Counted from the stretch's first letter, positions 20,444-32,975 are shown. The stretch is DNA of 64,000 bases from Lamellibrachia columna (GCA_963662155.1 OY759266.1:1440001-1504000); one strand, 5' to 3'. A program made the numbers and translations. Notes: generated by a model from the letters alone, not told the origin.

Positions 20444-21965
20444 GACTAGAACAAGATATTCCCAGTATCGTTGTGAAGCTAAGGGGGTCCTCGAGTGGCG
20501 AGGATGTAAAACAAAATTACGGAATAAATAAGATAAAATAACATTTAAAAGCGTACTAAAATTATCATATTAAAACAGGCGGTTCTATTTTAATAAATAA
20601 ATAATAGTGACAATAATACTTATATAAAACGACAATAATACTTATATAAAATCTGAATAGCTACAAGAAGAACTCAGGAAAGCGGTGCAATGGATGACGC
20701 TGATTTGTGCAGGATAAGACGGAGCTTCAGACAAATCAACTTGTTTGTCCGACTGGCGTTACGATGTAAGGCGACTCTATATCATAAAGTTTAGCGTCGG
20801 TTAAAACATACGGTAGCCTTGTTGGCCGTAGGGTCTTTGTTTACACAGATCGGCCTTGACCCAAAGGGCGGGAAATACAAATTTAATCTGGCTGGTCTAA
20901 GTGCAGATTTTACTTAGCTGCATTCAGTATTTAGCGTTCAGGTTTCTCCCGTCTGGGTCTTTATGTTGTACTTGATCGGTGTACCGATAAGTAATCAAGG
21001 TAAATTATTATATAAGTTAGCAAAAACGACAAATTCCACCGGAGATCCGAACCGACAACGTCACCGCTGACCACGCCACCTAGCGAACCTTGTTAGAACT
21101 GGTAACTTATGTTATAGTATATAGAGGCATTGCCACATTTCGCCTTTTGCTCTTGATTTTGGACCGAACCCGGTAAAAACTAAACCAATAGTTCATCCGA
21201 TGATTTCAACAACATTAAAATTAAAAAAATTGCATACGGAGGTAGCATTTCGTAGTGGTTTGATTTTTCACGAAATGAGTTTGAAAACTGTTATGTGTAG
21301 TTTTAATAGTTTGATATATTGTGAGTACTTATATATCTCCCCATATAATTACGTTCGGGAAAACCCTCGGGTTCCTCTCCATCACTCATCCATCAACATA
21401 TATTTAGCCTATTCGAAGCCAGAATATCTTACATTCGTCCAGGTTGTCAATGCAAAATCGTCTTTCACCCGAGAACAGGATCATACGCCAGTGTCTCTAA
21501 CGGTGATGCGGCGTCAGGACGGGCCATCGTGAAGGACGTTTGTTTTGAAGGTTTCCTTCCGCATGTGCTTGTTTCACTGGAGGTCTCATTTGCGTTATGG
21601 AACATATCCATGGCATGGATACGATGAATATGACGGTCCTGTCTTGACTCCAGTGGTTGCTATGTCAAGGGCAGCACTGGTAACACTTGTGCAGGATTTC
21701 TTTTTACCCATGTTGATCGAATGAATAATGTCCACCCCTCAAATGTTACCTGCAGCATTTGCACGTGTACGCCACGTGCACACACACAGGCCCCAGCCAA
21801 ACCGGGCTGGATCGTGCGTCGCATGTGCGCCATGCACGAATTTCTCCAACTTAATCGAGACAGCAAATCTAGCTGTGTCATGCGGCGTTAACAAAAGTTA
21901 AGCGAGTTCATATTGTGTCGTGACAAAAACATGTTAAAATGTGAATTTTGTTGTTCGATATAAAG
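20444..21965. other. No gene recognised; short direct repeats
   Basis: AT-rich intronic DNA. At about 20605-20650 the sequence 'acaataatacttatataaaa' occurs twice in tandem. At 21040-21095 the minus strand shows a weak tRNA-like pattern (TGGCGTGGTCAG ... GGTTCGGATCTCC) that may be an old SINE head. No supported ORF. Confidence 0.4.
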
Positions 21966-21997
<32 letters not shown>

Positions 21998-22018
21998 TGC
22001 GTACGTGCGTGCGCGTGC
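21966..22018. repeat. (GT)n(GCGT)n microsatellite
   Basis: Short GT then GCGT repeats. The following 22019-22640 contains one open frame of 212 codons with no recognised domain and skewed composition, which I do not call a gene. Confidence 0.9.
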
Positions 22019-22639
22019 AGAATACAATTTAATTAGCCTAACATACTTTCAATTATACAATTAGTCAGCACTGTAAAATGAATTCGATATTATTATTATT
22101 GTTATCATGCTAATTCCATTGCTTCTTCATCCCTTTAATCCCTTGCGGGGCGACTTTCTGATTTATCGCCATCTCCGATGTCTTCTGCCATGTGTTCCCA
22201 TCCTCGGCTGGCCACACCTGCCTTTTCTCTCTGCACACTATACTTCCAACTTATTCTCTTATTCTATCATCGCCTTCGGTGTCCCGTGCTCTCTGTGTCG
22301 ATCGCTTCTCGCTGATTCTCCTCCATGTTGCCGCTCATCCTTGCTACTGCCCACGTCCTTACTTATAGTTCCCATGCACCAAATGCTCGAATCAGTCAAC
22401 TTGTTTCATTGTGTATTTGTTGTTCCACATCATGTTCACCTATCCATATCATTTGGTCTAAGTACTATCTTTCTGACAATGTTATGTCATTCTAGCAATA
22501 TCTTCATCAGTTCTTCTTTGCTACCTTCCACCACTGCAAACAATATCTTCCCCAGCGCTTCATTTGCACTAATCATGTTCATCACCAAAATGACAAACAG
22601 CAATTTTAAAAGGCGCGTTCCTGTCTTAGGCTTCAGTAG

Positions 22640-23075
22640 CCTCTTTCAAGCTCCAGATAGTAGATGGACAAGGAAGCCATTGGCAAAAAAAATTTCATCT
22701 ATGTATAGCCAGCCCTTATTAGATATCTGTCAATTTTGTTGTTAAACATGTTCTCAGTGCTAATATTAACACAATAATTTGACTGTTTGTTCCATTCATT
22801 TGCCGTCCTCTATGATAGTTAATGCTTTTTCATATCCAATCTACACTGTTCCTTACCTAATGCTGCCTTGCGCCCTCTGGTCATACTGCCTTCTTTATGT
22901 TTGAAAAAAATATGTATCTCTATATTTTTATAACCATTCAATATAAACAAATATATGGTCTCCTCTTAGTCTCCTGGTCGCTATTGTTGTCAAAGGACAT
23001 TATATCAGGTGCTTTTAATAACTAAGTTCTTCAGTTCTGGAATCAGCCTAGTTGCTCTTCATTATAATACTTCTA
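22640..23075 (-). mobile_element. CR1-like 3' fragment (degenerate)
   Basis: Read on the minus strand it matches the C-terminal CR1 region (RATRLIPELKNL near 23060) and ends with the CR1 3' tail (near 22655 'gccaatggcttccttgtcca'). It lies tail-first against the plus-strand CR1 that follows, so the two copies are in opposite orientation with their 5' ends adjacent. Confidence 0.65.
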
Positions 23076-23149
23076 GCTTACAAATATTCTTTTTACATGT
23101 TTGTATGCATGCATTATTAAACGACAGTACTAAACATAACGATTATAAT

Positions 23150-24935
23150 CTATAGCAAGTTAAAATATAAAAAATATAATATCACAGGGTTTTTTAATGG
23201 CGGAAGACCTAAATGGTTACTTCAGTTCAGTGTTTACCAAAGAAGATATTAGTTCATTACCAGTTGCTGATGCTAAATTTCAGGAGGCTAAATCTGACTA
23301 TTTGGGACCGTTAGTTGTAACTCCAGAATTGGTAGCTAAGAAAATAAAGGCAATGAAGGATAACAAATCACCGGGAGTGGATGGGATTCCTCCAAAATTA
23401 CTAATGGAAACAGTAGAACAAATCAGTATACCACTTGCAATAGTATTCAACTTGTCATTAAAAGAGGGAGTTGTTCCGTTTGAATGGAAAGAAGCAAACA
23501 TCATACCATTATTTTAAAAAGGTTCGAGAAATAAGTCAGAGAATTACAGACCAGTGAGTTTAACGTCAGTGATTTGTAAATTATTAGAAAGGTTAATTAA
23601 AGACCATATGGTGGACTTCCTCGTTAAGCATAAATTATTAAATTCGTCTCAACATGGATTCCTTAAAGCGAGGTCATGCTTAACAAATATGTTATGTTTT
23701 TTGGAAGAAATCACTAAGTGGATAGTCGTGGGATCGCCAGTAGATATTATCTACTTAGATTTTCAGAAAGCTTTTGACAAAGTGCCACATCAAAGATTAC
23801 TACTTAAATTAAAAGCCCATGGTATCGGGGATAGCATAACTGACTTGATAGAACAATGGCTGACTGACAGAAGAAAACGAGTTGTAGTAGATGGAGAAGT
23901 TTCAAATTGGAAATCGGTTTTGAGTGGGGTACCTCAAGGATCAGTATTAGGACCTATATTATTCTTAATATATATCAATGACTTGGACGACAATATAACA
24001 AGTAACGTACTGAAATTTGCGGATGACACAAAACTGTTTAGAAAGGTTAATACTGATGGTGATAAACAACATTTACAAAACGATCTAGACAGATTAGTGA
24101 AATGGTCTGAGAAATGGCAGATGTTGTTCAATTTTGGGAAATGTAAATGCCTACATACAGGACATGGGAACTTGAATGTAAACTATAAAATGGGAGATAC
24201 TGTTCTGGGTACTGCTGTAAAAGAAAAGGACTTAGGAGTTACAATAAGCGCTGATATGAAAGTTTCAGAGCAGTGTGATATTGCAGCTTCAAAGGGTAAT
24301 CAAATTCTTGGATTGATTAGAAGAAACATAACATAACAAGGGAAAAAAGTTAATTATACCTCTTTATAAAGCAATAGTTAGACCTCATTTAGAATACTGT
24401 ATACAAGCATGGAGACCATATCGTAAGAAGGATATAGATACGCTTGAACGCATACAAAGGAGAGCAACTAAAATGATTCCAGAACTGAGAGACCTTAGTT
24501 ATGAAGAACGCCTGAAAGAATGTGGTTTAACAACTCTAGAGACAAGGAGGTTAAGAGGAGATCAGATTGAAGTTTTTAAGATATTGAATGGGTATGAAAA
24601 TATTTATAGAAATATGTTTTTCTCACTCAAGAAGGATAGCAGAACTAGAGGACATGAGGTAAAATTAGTAAAGGATCAATGTAGATTGGACATCAGGAAG
24701 CATTCGTTCTCACAGAGGACAATAAATGAATGGAACAAATTGTCTACAGATTGTATAACTGCTAGCAGCGTGAATATGTTTAAAAACAAGGTTGACACAT
24801 ATCTCAGGAGGGCGGGTTATAAGTAGATGAACATTACATTGTTGGACTCTCGATAAGCCAATGGCTTCCTTGTCCACTTGCCATCTGGGCCTTTTGCTTG
24901 GATGGCAAATCTTGTTAAATCTTGTTAAATCTAAA
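23150..24935 (+). mobile_element. CR1-like LINE, RT region, two lesions
   Basis: Best-preserved CR1 copy. From 23197: LNGYFSSVFTKEDISSLP, NKSPGVDGIPPKLL, then RT motifs [57 protein letters not shown], catalytic KFADDTKLF, LGVTISADMKV. The C-terminal domain (LYKAIVRPHLEYC, LERIQRRATKMIPELRDL, FKNKVDTYLRRAGYK) ends at 24826. Lesions are a TAA at 23515-23517 and a frameshift in 'aacataacataac' near 24330. The 3' UTR (24827-24935) carries the tail sequence found in five other places and ends in 'cttgttaaat' repeats. The endonuclease domain is missing (5' truncated). Confidence 0.92.
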
Positions 24936-25737
24936 GGGAAAAACGTCATGGCTGTTGGCCTATGCACATATAAGTGTTACTAAAACATAACCATTAGCAA
25001 CTACACTTAAGAATATCACGCCAGTGGTTTACTAGGTAAACCTTGTTGAACACACATCATCAAAGTTTTATAGGTAGATAGATAGCCCTACGTCACGAGT
25101 GTCTAGCCAAATTCGCTCGTAAAAAGAAAATGTATACACATATTCCTATATTTGCCAATAGGATATGGCTATCCTGTTTGCGTCCAAATTCAACTTATGT
25201 AACATATTTTGGCCTTGTGTCCTCTTTTAGGCAAAATAACACGTTTATTTGACTTTGTGTTGGTTCTGTTTATGCCGGCCTCCGTTACTACGTCACCATG
25301 GTCTAGGTTACCGATTTTCATAAAACTGCGTGTGCGCTTATCGGTCTCGCTGGTTAATTTGTCAGCGCTCAGTCAACTGGAGAAATGACCGGAATCTCCC
25401 AATTTTAAAAAACATTCTGAGTAAACCAGAGGCGTGATATTTTTTATTTTAATTGCACATGGTTAGTTTGTATTATCTCTGTTACGTGCATAGCCCCAAT
25501 AAATTATACCATGACTTTTGTGTCGCTTTAAGATTGTGCGACGCGCACATATTTATTTGTTTAACATATTTGACAATTACGAAGCCCCCTTGAAACAATC
25601 TGGCTACGACTCTGGTAATATAGTCATGCATAAGAATGGAAATTGCTAAAACCAAAACATAATGGTTACATTTCAATCATCTTGTACTTGTGAAAGAAAC
25701 ATGGTGTTAACTGGACAAACAATTAACGCCTACTTAC
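24936..25737. other. No recognisable feature
   Basis: Intronic DNA between the CR1 element and the CUB1 second-half exon; no ORF or repeat recognised. Confidence 0.5.
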
Positions 25738-25960
25738 CAAGGATGTTCTCCAGAACATTGTACTTGATCTGGAATCCAGACGACGTCACCGAACTATCAG
25801 TCGTAAATACGACGAGGAGAGAGTTGTCGGAATAAATTACATTTGGTATATTGCCACCACTGAACGTTCCCAACAATGATGACCGATCTTCTCCATCGTA
25901 AATGTGTACAATGTCACAACATGACTCTGTATCTAAGCTCAGGAACTCCAACTGAATTTC
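25738..25960 (-). CDS. CUB-domain gene, CUB1 second-half exon
   Basis: Second half of CUB1: EIQLEFLSLDTESCCD, IVHIYDGEDRSSLLGTF, SDNSLLVVFTTDSSVTS and GFQIKYNVLENIL. Cys3 (SCCD) and the HIYDG strand are present, and the FTTDSS loop keeps the acidic residue. Cys4 is missing: where the other domains read (L/I)CG this one reads TFSGG, so the second disulfide cannot form in the usual way unless the extra Cys of the CC pair substitutes. The acceptor is cctcatgcag at 25962-25961 and the donor cttG|gtaagt at 25738/25737. It is 223 nt, phase 0 to 1. Confidence 0.85.
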
Positions 25961-25988
25961 CTGCATGAGGAAAAATAAATAAAAGTCA

Positions 25989-26140
<152 letters not shown>

Positions 26141-26711
26141 TTCATTAGGTATTACAGCAAGTTCAAATTGGGTGATGCTGACATAATTGTACCTTTTTAT
26201 ACCTGGCTCAGTATGTTTAATTTCTGATGTTTGAAGTAAGTGATAATTTTAACCATCATGAAGTTGCATGTAAATCGAAATTGTTTGTCAATGGTAAAAC
26301 ATGACCGATTGATGATTGATGCGTGGTGATCGTCAACGCAAAGACATATCTTTGAATTTGAAATAACATACCTTTTCGTACGATGCCATGAGGTAGGTAT
26401 CACGCTATATTTCAAATATGTTTCAATATGCAGAACACTTGCTGAGCTTCGTAGACTACGGATAGACTCTGACCTGGTTAAGTTCGTGGAAGTTGTTTTC
26501 TAGGCCAGGAAATGTGTAGTGCTCTACTTGCAGCAGCACGCAGCCTGATCAATGCAGATACGACCATGACTGTTCTTTATATCGACAACGACTAGTTCGC
26601 TGACCTATGACGTACACTGGAGAGACGGTACCTAGACTGAACTGTTCATACACTCGCAAATGTTTTCTAAGCGTATGTAACTCACATAATGTCTGTCCGT
26701 AATCTACCTAC

Positions 26712-26827
26712 CTGGGATGTGTTGGTGTGAATCACCCATCTGCAGTCCATGTTGTTTTCATATTCGTAAGAAGTGATGCCAAATGTTCCCTCTGAGTCTC
26801 CCAGTAAAGTTGTATGGCCACGGCACC
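26712..26827 (-). CDS. CUB-domain gene, CUB1 first-half exon
   Basis: First half of CUB1: (G)CRGHTTLLGDSEGTFGI, TSYEYENN and MDCRWVIHTNTSQ with Cys1 and Cys2 (DCRWVI). The acceptor is catgtttcttgcag at 26829-26828 and the donor CCCAG|gtaggt at 26712/26711. It is 116 nt, phase 1 to 0, equal in length to the CUB3 first-half exon. The phase-1 entry fits the phase-1 exit of the candidate exon at 36907-36946, 10.1 kb upstream. CUB1 follows the signal peptide and a short linker if that model is right. Confidence 0.84.
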
Positions 26828-26926
26828 CTGCAAGAAACATGAACACGTTTACAAGGTGTGCAAATATAACATATGCAATGGGGTATTAATCTTCTCGTTT
26901 TTCACAATCAATTTTACTTTTTTATT

Positions 26927-28240
26927 TGAAGCGTTTCAACGTTTTGAATGGCTTTCAACTGTCTCCATCAGACTGACTAGCACTAGATGGCGGTACGGTA
27001 GTCATTGTAGACTGTTACTGGCATGGCAGGGCTGGGTGGCTCCTCGGTAGGTCGTCATAGACGTGGGGAAACGGTATTGGCCCTCGTCCCGGTTTGTGTT
27101 TTCTTTCATGTTGCGGATTCAGATGGCTTCCTTGGTTCGCCAGTTCCTGTTCACCAGTCTAACTTCCTATATATGACTGTTGTTTCCTCACAGGCTACTG
27201 ATATGGTTCTTTAGAACAAAATGGTCTGTGAAGACTGATTTGTGTATCGCTGTCCCACATATTGTGATATTGCTTCTGGTATGAGCTCTACCCGCTGATG
27301 CCTTATCTGCGTATTCGTTGTGCTCTTTTATGCGGTTCCCAAAGCACGTTTGGTCTCGCCTATGTAGATTTATTACAGCTCTTACCTGCAATGGAGCACA
27401 CGCCTTCAAACATTTGTTGGGGTGCCACTTTGTCCTCCGGTCTTACTAATAACCTTCTCGTGGTACTGTGAGGATTCATCGCTATATTAATTTGGTACTT
27501 TGATACCTTAGGATCCGTGCTATTTTCCCAGGTAGTCATTTTACTTAAGAAAGCACAATTTTTTTTAATACCTATACCCATACCATGTTGTTCACCTGTC
27601 TTCCTTGTGATGCCATCGTCTTTTTTGTTTCATCTTCTTCTTAAGTAGGTACTCGCATCTCCCTTCTTCTGAAGTGGGTACTCGCATCTCCCAAGTGCTT
27701 CCTTGATTTATTCTCGTTCCTTCCGTTTGTCTTCTTCACCAGTCATGATTTGTTCACATCTGTCTAACCATGTAAATATGACACCCTTCTTATGGTGGAG
27801 TAGGTGATGTGAGGAGACATTTAGCTATTGATCTGTGTGAGTGTTTTATTCCAGAGGACTAGCAACTTCACCTCTATCAGCTCCCACCAGTAGCGTCCAG
27901 AAATGGCCCATATTCTTCCGTTTCGTACACTTGAGTAAGTGTGATGCTGTTTGTGTCTTTAACATTATTCATTTGTTGTGTCAGGCCTGTTTGCACTACA
28001 TCCTGGAAGTCCACTGCTTAGCGTTCCGCATTCTAGGTCTGCGATACCGGCCTCTTGTTCCATATGTTCCATGAGCAAGTTAGCTACAGTTGGGGAAACT
28101 GGACTTCCCGGGGCTAATCCAAATGTGTGCTGGTGCATTGTGCCTCGGTTGGCAGTTGACAGTGAATCTGCGAACGGTGACTACCGTGTCACTATCTAGC
28201 GCTAGCATTCTGATGAAGACACCTGAAACGCTAAAGCTAA
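26927..28240 (-). mobile_element. Penelope-like element with inverted ends (degenerate)
   Basis: Minus-strand order: RT motif (HTFGLAPGSPVSPTVANLLM, about 28130-28070), then a GIY-YIG-type region (RRLLVRPEDKVAPQQ near 27450; RIKEHNEYADKAS near 27300), then a C-terminal stretch (NWRTKEAIWIRNMKENTN, about 27155-27100). The frame is broken in several places. The ends carry related sequences in opposite orientation: 26931-27001 (gcgtttcaacg...cggtag) and 28181-28231 (ctaccgtgtca...gaaacgc). The right end contains CTGATGA-N8-GAAAC, resembling a hammerhead core. Penelope elements are known to encode RT plus GIY-YIG endonuclease and to carry hammerhead motifs in their terminal repeats. Confidence 0.85.
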
Positions 28241-28890
28241 AAAAGGCAAACCAACTTTAATAATCGAGAACAACATGAATACAGTACAATCACTAGACTG
28301 GTGAATATCTTCAAAGGTATATTGTAAGAGGGAAACATATTGACACTTTTAAAATAAGCTTAGGTTTCGTGAAAAATTATGTTTAATGGCTATAATATAC
28401 ATCTACATATTGGCAATATGTCGAAAACTACTGAACCGATTTCCATATTATTTTCACTGCGAAGTACTCATTAGACGAGGTTTACTCCTGAAAATATAGC
28501 TCAATTATCTGGTTATGGCTAGGATAATATTTGGGTTAGATATAGGCTTTGGGTTAGGTTTAATGGTTACGTAATCCTAACCGGTTAAATCGTTCACAGT
28601 GTCTGATAAGTAGATGACAGTGAAAATGTCATAACAATCGGTACAGTATTTTATATTTTAGATATTGCATTATACACATACATTAGAATTTCGGATTTAA
28701 ATGTGAATATACGTATATGTATAATGATGACAGTTTCGTCGTGTGAGTGATCACAATACACTAATTAAATCAATGTGATGTGCTTCACAACCTCTTCTGA
28801 GCAAGTCCGACTGTACCTTCTGATGTTGTACTTGTGACAAGGGGACAGACACAGACATGGCCAAGGGAAGAAAAACCCTGACAAAAATCC
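28241..28890. other. No recognisable feature
   Basis: AT-rich intronic DNA with no ORF or repeat recognised; the last part may be the decayed 5' region of the next LINE. Confidence 0.45.
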
Positions 28891-31440
28891 CTGATTCCAG
28901 AAACCGAAACAATAAACTATTCAACCAATACCATAACTCCTCGGGAGCAACATGACGCGAGCTCACGAGAGCCTTCGGGAAGTCAGACCGCTAATAGATC
29001 ATCTACTTACCGCCAAAAGAAACTCCAGAAAAGTCACCTGGAATGTCCGGACCATATACCAAACTCTGATATCGGTTCAAGTAGGAAGGAACATCAATAT
29101 GATTTAGTGTTGTGCTCCAACAGTGATAACGAAGAGACAAAGCGGGAGTTCTACGATAGTCTGCAACCTGTGTTGGATAAAATGTCAAGGCGAGACATCA
29201 ACATTCTAATGCGTGACACGAACGCCAAAGTTGGTTCAACAGGGAAGAAGTCACGGGGAAGCGGGAGTAATGAAAAAAAATTGAGAATTCGCAGATTTTG
29301 TGCATTCGACGACTTATTGTAGGTGGTAGTGCCTTCCCAGACAAAACAGTCCACAAAGCAACATGGGTCTAACCAGATGAGGAAACAAATAATCAGATTG
29401 ACCACATTACCAATGACAGGAAATGGAGAAGACATCTGAACACACGAGTGAAGGGAGAAGCAGATATGGCATCAGACCATCATTTTCTATTAGGAACTTT
29501 TACAATCAAGCTGACATTCACAGACACAACCAATAAACCACATCAACAGTGCAATGTAGAAAAGCGAAAGACTATATAAAAATTCAAGTTCAACTGCGCA
29601 GTGATAAACAGGTGTGAAACACTTGACAGTGGAACCAATATACACTATTTGCGCCACACTACAAGGTGGAAGCGTGAAAATAAGTTTTAGTTAAAAGGGA
29701 GATAAAACACAAGGTGTGGCTGTCAACAGCAACATGGACGTTGATTAACGAAAGGATGCAAATGAAGCAAATGATCAATCGATGTAAAAAAGTAGAAGAA
29801 GAACAAGAACACCAAGCACAGCATTAGTAACTTAACAAAGCTGTTACGAAGAGTGCAAGAAAAGACAAGCTGAAATGGCAGCATAGAGAAGAGACATGAA
29901 GGAATTAATGATATAACAAGAACACTCGGGGGGGGGGTGAGACAAAACCTTCAAAACCAGTGATGTACAAAGAAGGAAGAACCGTAAATAAAGAAGTGAA
30001 GCAATGATCAAATGGGAACACATCAAAAATATCCTCAACAGAGATCCACAAGTAGAAAGGCCAGACATACCAACAGCAGAAATTCTAGTAAATGTTAACA
30101 CAAACTCCACTTTTAAAGGTTGAAATATGTAGAGCCCTTAATATATGCTAAAGAACGGAAAGACACCAGGACCAGATGACCCACCACAAGAGGCTTTGAA
30201 AACGGAACCGATAGCAATAACGCCTTCACATTCATAATTTTGGACAGACTGAAAGGACCGCTAGACGAAAATCTCACGAAGAGCAAGCTGGGTTTCGAAA
30301 AGACAAATGTTGCACTGATCATATTGCACACTGATGATAATAATAATAATAGAACAGTCATTGAGTGTCAGTCACCTCTATATATTAATTCCGTAGCTTT
30401 TGAGAAAGCTTTTGATAACGTAGACAGAAACATTATCTGAATGTTTATGCATCATAACGGAATACCAGCAAAGTGTGTAACACTAATCCAGCAGATATAC
30501 GAAAACTCCACCTACCAAGTTATACATAACATAAAATTGTCTTAGACATTTGAAGTAAAGACTGGTTTAAGGTGGGGTGTATTGTATCACCATTAGTTTG
30601 TATCATGGTGATAGAGTGGATAATGAGAGAAACTGTTAAGCAGGGCCAACATGGCATCCAGTTGACATCCATTGAACAATAGGATGATCTAGACTTTGCA
30701 GATGACATCTCTTTACTATTATATACGCACAAATAAATGCAGAAGAAGATCAGCCGATTGACATAGGAAGCAGAGAAGACAGGCCTGAGAATAAATACAC
30801 AAAATACAAAACTCCTGAAAGTGATCGCAATAATGTAAAGTACATATTAAAGGAAAAGATGTAGAGGACAACACATTTGAGTATCTGGGCAGTGTAATGA
30901 GAGACAAAGGAGGAACAGATGAAGAAGGGAAAGTCAGGCACGAATGCATCACCTTAAAGACAGTGCGGAATACATCATCCTTCTCAACAAGAAACAACAT
31001 CCGAATATTCAACACCAATGTGAAAAGAGTGTTGTTCTGTGGCCCTGAGGCATGGAGAGTAACCAAGACAACAACCAGAAAACTAAATATTAAAAAACAA
31101 ATGTTTCACATACATTCTCAAAATGAAATGGCAAGACAAGACCATAAACAAAGAACTCACCGACATACCAAGATAACATCAGGAATGAAATTGAAAAAAA
31201 AGAAACTGGACTTGGATTGGGCACACCCTCCGAAAATCAATCACAAATGTCAAGAGACAGGCCCTTGACCTGAACCCCCAAGGAAAACGAAAACTTGGCA
31301 GACCAAGATATAGTTGGAAGAGATCAATAGCCGATGAAACAAAGAAGCAAGGAACCACCTGGGAAAAAATGAAGAGAGCTGCAAACAACAGAGCGCGTCG
31401 GAGTAGTATTATTTCGATCCCATGCTCTTGAACGAAGAGG

Positions 31441-31497
<57 letters not shown>
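28890..31497 (+). mobile_element. RTE/BovB-like LINE relic with (GTAA)n tail
   Basis: Degenerate plus-strand LINE. Endonuclease pieces: RKVTWNVRT near 29030, KREFYDSLQPVLDKMSRRDI and NILMRDTNAKVGS near 29140-29240, MASDHHFLLGTF near 29470. RT pieces: KNGKTPGPDD near 30150, FEKAFDNVDRNII near 30400. C-terminal pieces: RPRYSWKRSIADETKKQG near 31300. Stops and frameshifts are numerous. It ends in about 15 units of GTAA at 31439-31497; microsatellite 3' ends are typical of RTE-clade elements. Confidence 0.82.
31439..31497. repeat. (GTAA)n 3' tail of the LINE
   Basis: A perfect GTAA array directly after the last recognisable LINE codons. The stretch 31498-32584 has no gene recognised apart from the palindrome at 31874. 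Confidence 0.95.
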
Positions 31498-31873
31498 CGT
31501 CCGGTTTTGTCTATGCAATGAGTAGGATTAGTTTTAGAAAAGTTTGTCGAAAAGCAAGAATATCTTCTAGATGATGGGTGGCTTACATGTTCCTGAGGTA
31601 GGTGTGGTGGTCTCTGAAACAAAACAAAACAACCCACAAATAATGGCCAGTTTGGATTTGTTATGACATTTGACTGTTGGCTGCTGTTTCACAGATATGT
31701 ACTTGTTGGTTTCTTGAGCAATTTAGGCGTAACTATTAGGTATGGCATTATTTCCCCTAAGCTAAATTCGAAAATAATCATCAACTTATATGAATACAAC
31801 AAGAATGTTTCTTTTATTTACGATTCGTCCATATTTAAATGGACCAACCAACACGGTCCATAACTCACTACCA

Positions 31874-31903
31874 CGTGTTTTTCGCTTATAAGCGAAAAAC
31901 ACG
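31874..31903. repeat. Perfect 30-bp palindrome
   Basis: The arm CGTGTTTTTCGCTTA is followed immediately by its exact reverse complement. No spacer and no known element around it. Confidence 0.9.
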
Positions 31904-32584
31904 GCAATTCCAGGTGGGGGCCGCGTTGCTCCAGGTCACCCGTATTGGAAGTACTGAACATCTTAGCCAGCTCACTCAATGCAGCGAATCTTTTGTTTCA
32001 CTGACAACATCCTTTTGAAACATTCTACTATAGAACCGGTCTCTACTGCCCCATATCCACATCTTCAACCAGCAATCTTAAAGTTTAGCATAGAAGCGAT
32101 CACATCAGAACATGTTGCGTTGTCACTGGCACATTGCTGCAAACCAGCGTTCATTAACCGATTCTGCGAGACATCTTGTCGTAATGCGGCGCACATTACA
32201 CAACATTAGTTGCCAAGAAAAATGTTTCGGATCTGTTGTGACGGTCAAACAAACACGAGAATGTTTGTTTTGTTAAGTTGCGGACGAGCCAGGTTGGTTA
32301 GTTTTAAGTCAATTAAGCAAACGACTCGCCACAAAAGTTGGGCAATGAACGCCTAGCATTGGAGATGGTAATTTTATTTGTGCTGTTGATCAGAAGCGTG
32401 TAATGGCGGCGTGTAATAAAGACACAAATACGTGAGTAATTTGAGTAATTTATTTGTAATAAATAAAAAATTCATCACAATACAAGGAAAGGGATTGACC
32501 ATGGATTGAAAAGTTAGGGATAGTCAATTTTGTAAATTACACATATTAAGCTGGACAGAATACCTCACGTCTGGAAGCATTTCT

Positions 32585-32975
32585 AAGTGAGTTTTTACGT
32601 CATAAAAAACATCAGGAGATTTCTAGTGCATCCAAAGGACAAAGTGGAAGATAGCAAAACGACATATTGTGTATACCAAATCCCTTGTAAGAGCTACAAC
32701 CACACATATATCGGCGAAACAGGGAGAACATGTGGAACAAGACTCACAGAACACAAGAAGAAGGTTGAAAACCTCACCACCAGACGATTTACCAGGGAAC
32801 AGAAAAGATAGTCAGCGACGGTAGAGCATATATGTGCAATAACAGACCAAGCAGACAGAAACAATTGTACCATAGACTAGGAAGGGGCAAAAGTAATTAA
32901 CATAGCGTAACAGAAAAGTAAGATGGATCAAAGAGGCCATATGGATCGAAGGAGACGGGAGGGAAGGGTACAGGA
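32585..32975 (+). mobile_element. Penelope-like element, GIY-YIG endonuclease fragment
   Basis: From 32590: NIRRFLVHPKDKVEDSKT, TYCVYQIPCKSYNHTYIGET (GIY-YIG core: VYQIPC ... YIGETG), GTRLTEHKKKVE, then after a stop at 32809-32811 TVEHICAITDQAD and RWIKEAIWIE. The LVHPKDK and WIKEAIWI motifs are typical of Penelope elements. The RT is absent. It is in the opposite orientation to the copy at 26.9-28.2 kb. Confidence 0.82.

Noticed and set aside
21040..21095. tRNA-like head on the minus strand
   Set aside because: The A-box-like TGGCGTGGTCAG is fair, but the B box (GGTTCGGATCTCC) is off consensus and no body or tail is seen; noted only as a possible old SINE.
22107..22745. 212-codon plus-strand frame
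   Set aside because: No recognisable domain, runs into the CR1 3' tail on the opposite strand, and the composition looks non-coding.
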